Shown piece by piece: positions 17,150 to 20,866 of a stretch of DNA of 20,866 nucleotides. The stretch spans positions 968,819-989,684 of the forward strand of contig BFEA01000215.1 in assembly GCA_003427395.1 (NCBI GenBank). Reading direction: 5' to 3'. Source of the stretch: Chara braunii (lineage: Eukaryota > Streptophyta > Charophyceae > Charales > Characeae). Numbering within the stretch: the stretch's first letter is position 1; every line of letters begins with the position of its first letter. Position numbers and translations under genes: made by a program. The notes below the pieces were generated by a model. The model was not told the origin of the DNA, did no database searches, and was given only the letters and a program-made list of their open reading frames with translations.

Positions 17150-17162
17150 ACACTTTGTCCTT
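17147..17162. repeat. Target-site duplication of the U6 retrocopy, second copy
   Basis: GACACACTTTGTCCTT, exact match to 17039-17054; GAC is shared with the reverse complement of the U6 start. Confidence 0.88.
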
Positions 17163-17772
17163 GGCTAACTATCGTCCTTTCTTTTTCTTTTTTTTCGCTT
17201 TTTTCCCCTTCAACAAACACACACTCATACACCAGCTACAGAGAGAGAGAAAGAAAAAAAGAACAGATTCAACAGAATGAATGAGGTGATTGACAACTAA
17301 GACAGAAAACAGAGAAAAAGAATAAGGCAGAATTTAACTGTGTGCAACCCGGTTGACACTCTGTCGAGCTCTATGTGATCGAATTGTTTACGCTCATTGC
17401 ATACATGTGTGTAGCATTGTGTAACATTCAGCCACATGGGCTGGGTAAGTCCCTCGTCTCGTTTTTTACTATAACTATTGCATGGGAACTGCCAGATGGC
17501 ACCATGTCAACATCATCACATTGACGTGACACCGTCATCAAATTTGACGTCACATAGCGGACAGAACATGCACCTAAAACCAATCAACTAAAACGATTTG
17601 AACTTTCAGGAGATCTGCATCCTTATTCCCCCCCTCCCTCCCTTTTCAAGAGGTCTCCATGAGTCAATCTTGGTCACTGAGTCATCAGTGAATCGGTTAC
17701 TTCTTTTTTATTATCATTAAAGGGGTAATCGTAAACCCCTAACATTTTATGGTATCCACCGAATTCCACCGA

Positions 17773-17830
17773 GGCCCGAACTCATGATATGTTTATTAAT
17801 GTTTTCTGTGTGCACCATTCTGCCACCTGG
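17773..17830 (-). ncRNA. Degenerate tRNA-like Pol III box pair (possible SINE head)
   Basis: Minus strand has an A-box-like TGGCAGAATGGTGC (17812-17825) followed by a B-box-like GAGTTCGGGCC (17773-17783), at tRNA-like spacing. No acceptor stem or good anticodon arm can be folded, so this is not a working tRNA gene. The phrase ATCATGAGTTC recurs at about 19300, suggesting a family. Confidence 0.35.
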
Positions 17831-19295
17831 GCTGGTCGTAAACTGGGGACTTTTTGCATAACAGAGAATTTTATTGTGCGCCTAACGAGGTGAACCCCAC
17901 CGTATCAACACAAAACATACTGTGAAACGATATCTTTCACTGGGCAGTGTGTAATGCTCTGCCCTCTCTAAGAAGAATGCCAGGCTACCCATGTTCCCTT
18001 CTCTGTGTAGGATGTACTGCTCTCTTGCCTTCCTAAGACAAATGGCACCCTGGCAATATGTGCTTCACACATGGTATACGCTGATCGTTCCTTAGTAAGA
18101 AGAATTGGTGGGCTGGCCAAGTCAACCAGCCATCTGTCATTGGGAACCAATGACAAACTGCCATTGAATATCTCGCTCTCAGCAGTGGGGACAAAGAAGC
18201 CTTTCCTCCCTGTTAGGAGTCAATGCGTGTTGTTACGTTTCTGTGGGACGAGTGCTCTGCACACTCCACTCCTCTGGGTTTTGGTTCACAAAGGACCAGT
18301 GGCCATCGCTGTCCCAGCCTTAACATGGAGAGGTGAGTGTATGCGGTTTTCTACTCAAAGTTTTCAAATATAAGACTCGGGCACTGGGTCCATTTAGCCT
18401 GATTTAGGGGGAAAAAAAAGAAAAAAGTTGACACCTGCCCCGCCCTTGCCGCAGTGCTGGTGTGAAGGCTGGGCACGCAGGGGTTGATCGTGTCATTGGT
18501 CCTTCACTGTGTGTGGCTGCATGTTCGAAGTCATGATTGGTTATAACAATCACAAATGGCAGTGCACAGATTTTAAAAACAGTTCCTTGGTATGTGTAAA
18601 GTCGACTACTTTTCGCTTTCACAGGTATCCCTAACCGAGCAAGGTGACGAGCCCTCCAATCAGCCAAATGCATTCAGGGCAGACTGTCCATATCCAACCT
18701 CCTGATGAGTCTGTGAAAGTGCGACAAAAACAATCTGGCACGGTCATGGTCTTTTTGTGGAGTTGTGTTTACCAAATATAACACACACACTCCCCCCCCT
18801 TCCCCCCCCTCCTCGATCTCTCACTACTTGATTGAAGTTTCACGATATTTCTCTCTTTGTGAGCCTACAGAGGGGCAGGGGAGGGGCAAAGATACCTGGT
18901 TGGTAGCACAAGGGAGGGTGCTGCGGGGGGACAAGGCAAGGATCACGTTTTTCTTTCTGTCTTATTAGGTGAGTCCAACCCTCTTTCTCCACATTGAACG
19001 ATCCTTCTAGTGGTCTATTAGGGGTGGACATCTGCCTGTCGATTCTACATGCAGCAGGATCCTGACTCCTGAAATGGCGATGCAGAAAGCCAGAGAAAGC
19101 GCAGTCCTGTGTCTGTCATCGGGGTTTGACATGATGAGCTGCTAATCAATCACTACATGTGCCCACTATTCAGGACTACTACCTGTTTATCAACAGGCAC
19201 ATTTGCGCACCTGTTTATTAACAATGACATGGATTTGAACCCAATATCAATAGCTACATTGTGTACGGGTCAGGATTAGACATGTCTGCACGGTC

Positions 19296-19359
19296 GGGAT
19301 TTGAACTCATGACTTGTTTATAGATGCATGTACCTTGCAACATTTAACTTGCAAGCTAA
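19296..19359 (-). ncRNA. Degenerate tRNA-like Pol III box pair (possible SINE head)
   Basis: Minus strand has TTAGCTTGCAAG (19348-19359, A-box-like) and GTTCAAATCCC (19296-19306, a good B box), preceded by ATAAACAAGTCATGA. A similar ATCATGAGCTCAAGTCC lies at about 19385-19402, and GGGTTCAAATCC at about 19233. Likely remnants of a tRNA-derived SINE family. Confidence 0.4.
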
Positions 19360-19423
19360 TCAACATGTCATGCGTATGCCCGCAGGACTTGAGCTCATGA
19401 TCTGATTTTCAGGAGCAATGGCT

Positions 19424-19424
<1 letters not shown>

Positions 19425-19493
<69 letters not shown>
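19425..19493. repeat. (CT)n microsatellite
   Basis: About 34 uninterrupted CT units. Confidence 0.97.
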
Positions 19494-19496
<3 letters not shown>

Positions 19497-20776
19497 GCCA
19501 CCCCTTGGACAGCATGGATGGTCGGCAGCACCTCACAGAGACCGCAGTATGCACGGTAAAAACGATGATGGGAAACACCAAGGCGAAGCAGTAAGCTACC
19601 CGCACAATAAACACGAACGCAGCAGCTACACGAGCGGGAAATAATCTTTCTTTTGGCGCCACGTGGCGGGGTTTGTTTTTGCACCAAGCAGCGGAGTGAA
19701 GTGCACAATAGGACCTGTCCCAGTTTCCCTGCCCTCCCACATTCCCCGCTGGGACCAGTTGGTTGCCTTACAATTGGCTCACTTTTCCTTTACCATAGAG
19801 AGTTGAAGTTGATGACAGTTCTCACATAAATACAAGATCAAAATGATGAAAAACAAACAAACAACGAAAATGATCCAGAGGGACCAACTATTGGATGCAT
19901 AGAAAGATTATTGACCAACGGCCCTAGCGCAGTTCGTACACCCATGAACTCTTGAAATACAGACCTCTGTTCCAATCCCAATCAAGCAAAATAACTCTGA
20001 TTTACCTGGCTCCGATCAGATGATATCTCAAGGCCATCACCCTTGGAAATTTCGAACAAGAAAAAATTAAAAACAAGCAGAAGATTATGGGATAAACAAT
20101 GCCAGAAACGCAGGACGATTTGGTACAACCGCCAAATTTAAGAACAAAAAAACAGCAGAACATTGTCGAAGTCTTCAAGATTAAAAAAAACTTTAAAAAA
20201 AGTGCGGGGGGGAATCATTAAGATCAGGCCTTCAACCGCTACAATGCCCAGAATTTCAGCGAGAGAATAAAACCCCACAGAAAAAGGGGAGCAAATTTCC
20301 TGGCAGTTTTTTTTTTTTTTTTTTTGGCAGTTTCTGAAGCATTCACAGATGGCTTTCGACAAGAGTAACACCAGAGCAACCGGGTTTCATTGGGCAGGTG
20401 TTTTTTCCCCCCCTCCTTCTGGAGGATGCAAGCTTATGAAACATAGCGAAGGAAATGGAAATTCAGAATGCACTTCAATGCACACCATTTGGGACCATAG
20501 TGTACTTCGCTCTCTCGTCAACGCATTCAATTCCAGTCCGAGAGCTTCGACCTGCATATCACGTAAATGACATTGGCAACAAGGTCCATCAAGCTCAAAG
20601 ATGAAAAGAGATCTGCATATGCCTTACATGCTTAAAAAACACAACATCCTGGACCCTTCTTCGTTTGAGGGAGGCTCAACAACTTTCAGGAAAGATGCAA
20701 CAGTCCTTCGTTCATGGATATGGGGGACTCTTCGTCAAAAGAGTCCTTTTTCTTTTTCCTGTGAACAACTCAAATA

Positions 20777-20779
<3 letters not shown>
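19494..20779. other. Stretch without supported gene, right end of window
   Basis: Contains a perfect 12-bp palindrome CGCCACGTGGCG with a G-box core (19657-19668), a poly(T) run (20308-20325) and the tRNA-like pair at 19921-19985. No conserved protein is seen. A minus-strand CAG/GTAAAT donor at about 20006, after an ATG in good context (20033), could end an upstream exon of the host gene, but too little sequence supports it. Confidence 0.45.
19921..19985 (+). ncRNA. tRNA-like Pol III box pair (possible SINE head)
   Basis: TAGCGCAGTTCG (19925-19936) is a close A-box match. TGTTCCAATCCC (19968-19979) is a close B-box match, 31 bp downstream as in tRNA genes. The ends do not pair into an acceptor stem, so a tRNA-derived SINE or a tRNA pseudogene is more likely than a functional tRNA. 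Confidence 0.5.

Positions 20780-20866
<87 letters not shown>
20780..20866. repeat. (CT)n microsatellite running off the window
   Basis: About 43 CT units to the last base of the window. The true length is unknown; such arrays often end contigs. Confidence 0.97.

Larger units (their letters stand above)
17163..19423. other. Stretch without supported gene; tRNA-like remnants
   Basis: No exon with coiled-coil character or other conserved protein was found on either strand. Similar GCCAC-TGGGCTGG phrases occur at about 17431 and 17822. tRNA-like box pairs are listed separately. Isolated splice-like sites occur (GAG/GTGAGT at about 18335) but are not linked to a convincing frame. Confidence 0.5.

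Noticed and set aside
18404-18673. 89-codon minus-strand ORF as an upstream exon of the host gene
   Set aside because: No coiled-coil character, no convincing acceptor and donor, and no phase support.
19409-19708. Minus-strand ORF with a long Arg-Glu run
   Set aside because: The charged run is the (CT)n microsatellite; the rest has no recognisable domain.
1-20866. CRISPR array, operon or prophage
   Set aside because: No regularly spaced repeats with unique spacers, no prokaryotic gene packing; introns, U6 and chromoviruses show a eukaryotic nuclear locus.

Overview
This is nuclear DNA of a plant-like eukaryote. A degenerate U6 snRNA copy has the plant-type 5' end. There are two chromodomain-bearing Ty3/gypsy elements, long GT-AG introns and many simple repeats. 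The organism cannot be fixed from the sequence; a repeat-rich streptophyte alga such as Chara would fit, but that is a guess. There is no prokaryotic gene structure.

Host gene: three exons of one minus-strand coiled-coil gene can be recovered, at 17026-16862, 1346-1195 and 172-67. The reading phases agree across both junctions and the splice sites are canonical. The gene is open at both ends. The first intron would be about 15.5 kb and the second about 1.0 kb. Nearly everything recognisable in the window lies inside these introns.

Small intron (173-1194): a compound CT/TG microsatellite, a possible tRNA-like B box, and a fragment of a group II intron maturase (805-1050), possibly a nuclear copy of organelle DNA.

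Large intron (1347-16861): at the left is a hAT-like miniature transposon (1526-2414) with another (1618-2212) inside it, each with an exact 8-bp target duplication. Then comes a decayed plus-strand Ty3/gypsy element A (about 3.87-13.35 kb). Its integrase is cut by a second, minus-strand chromovirus B (5379-12407) with LTRs, a polypurine tract and a CAGG duplication; element A's integrase resumes just beyond it. Further right is a second hAT-like element (14169-15578), inverted relative to the first, also with an exact 8-bp duplication. It contains an exact 38-bp Nextera mate-pair junction adapter flanked by an inverted duplication, so the assembly here is artificial.

Upstream of the first recovered exon: a retroposed U6 pseudogene with a 13-16 bp target duplication lies 12 bp from the exon's 3' splice site. 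The rest (17.2-20.9 kb) holds tRNA-like Pol III box pairs that may be SINE remnants, long CT microsatellites, and no gene I can support.

No intact element and no new defence or metabolic system is visible. The value lies in the nesting, the matched target duplications, the U6 retrocopy and the assembly artefact.
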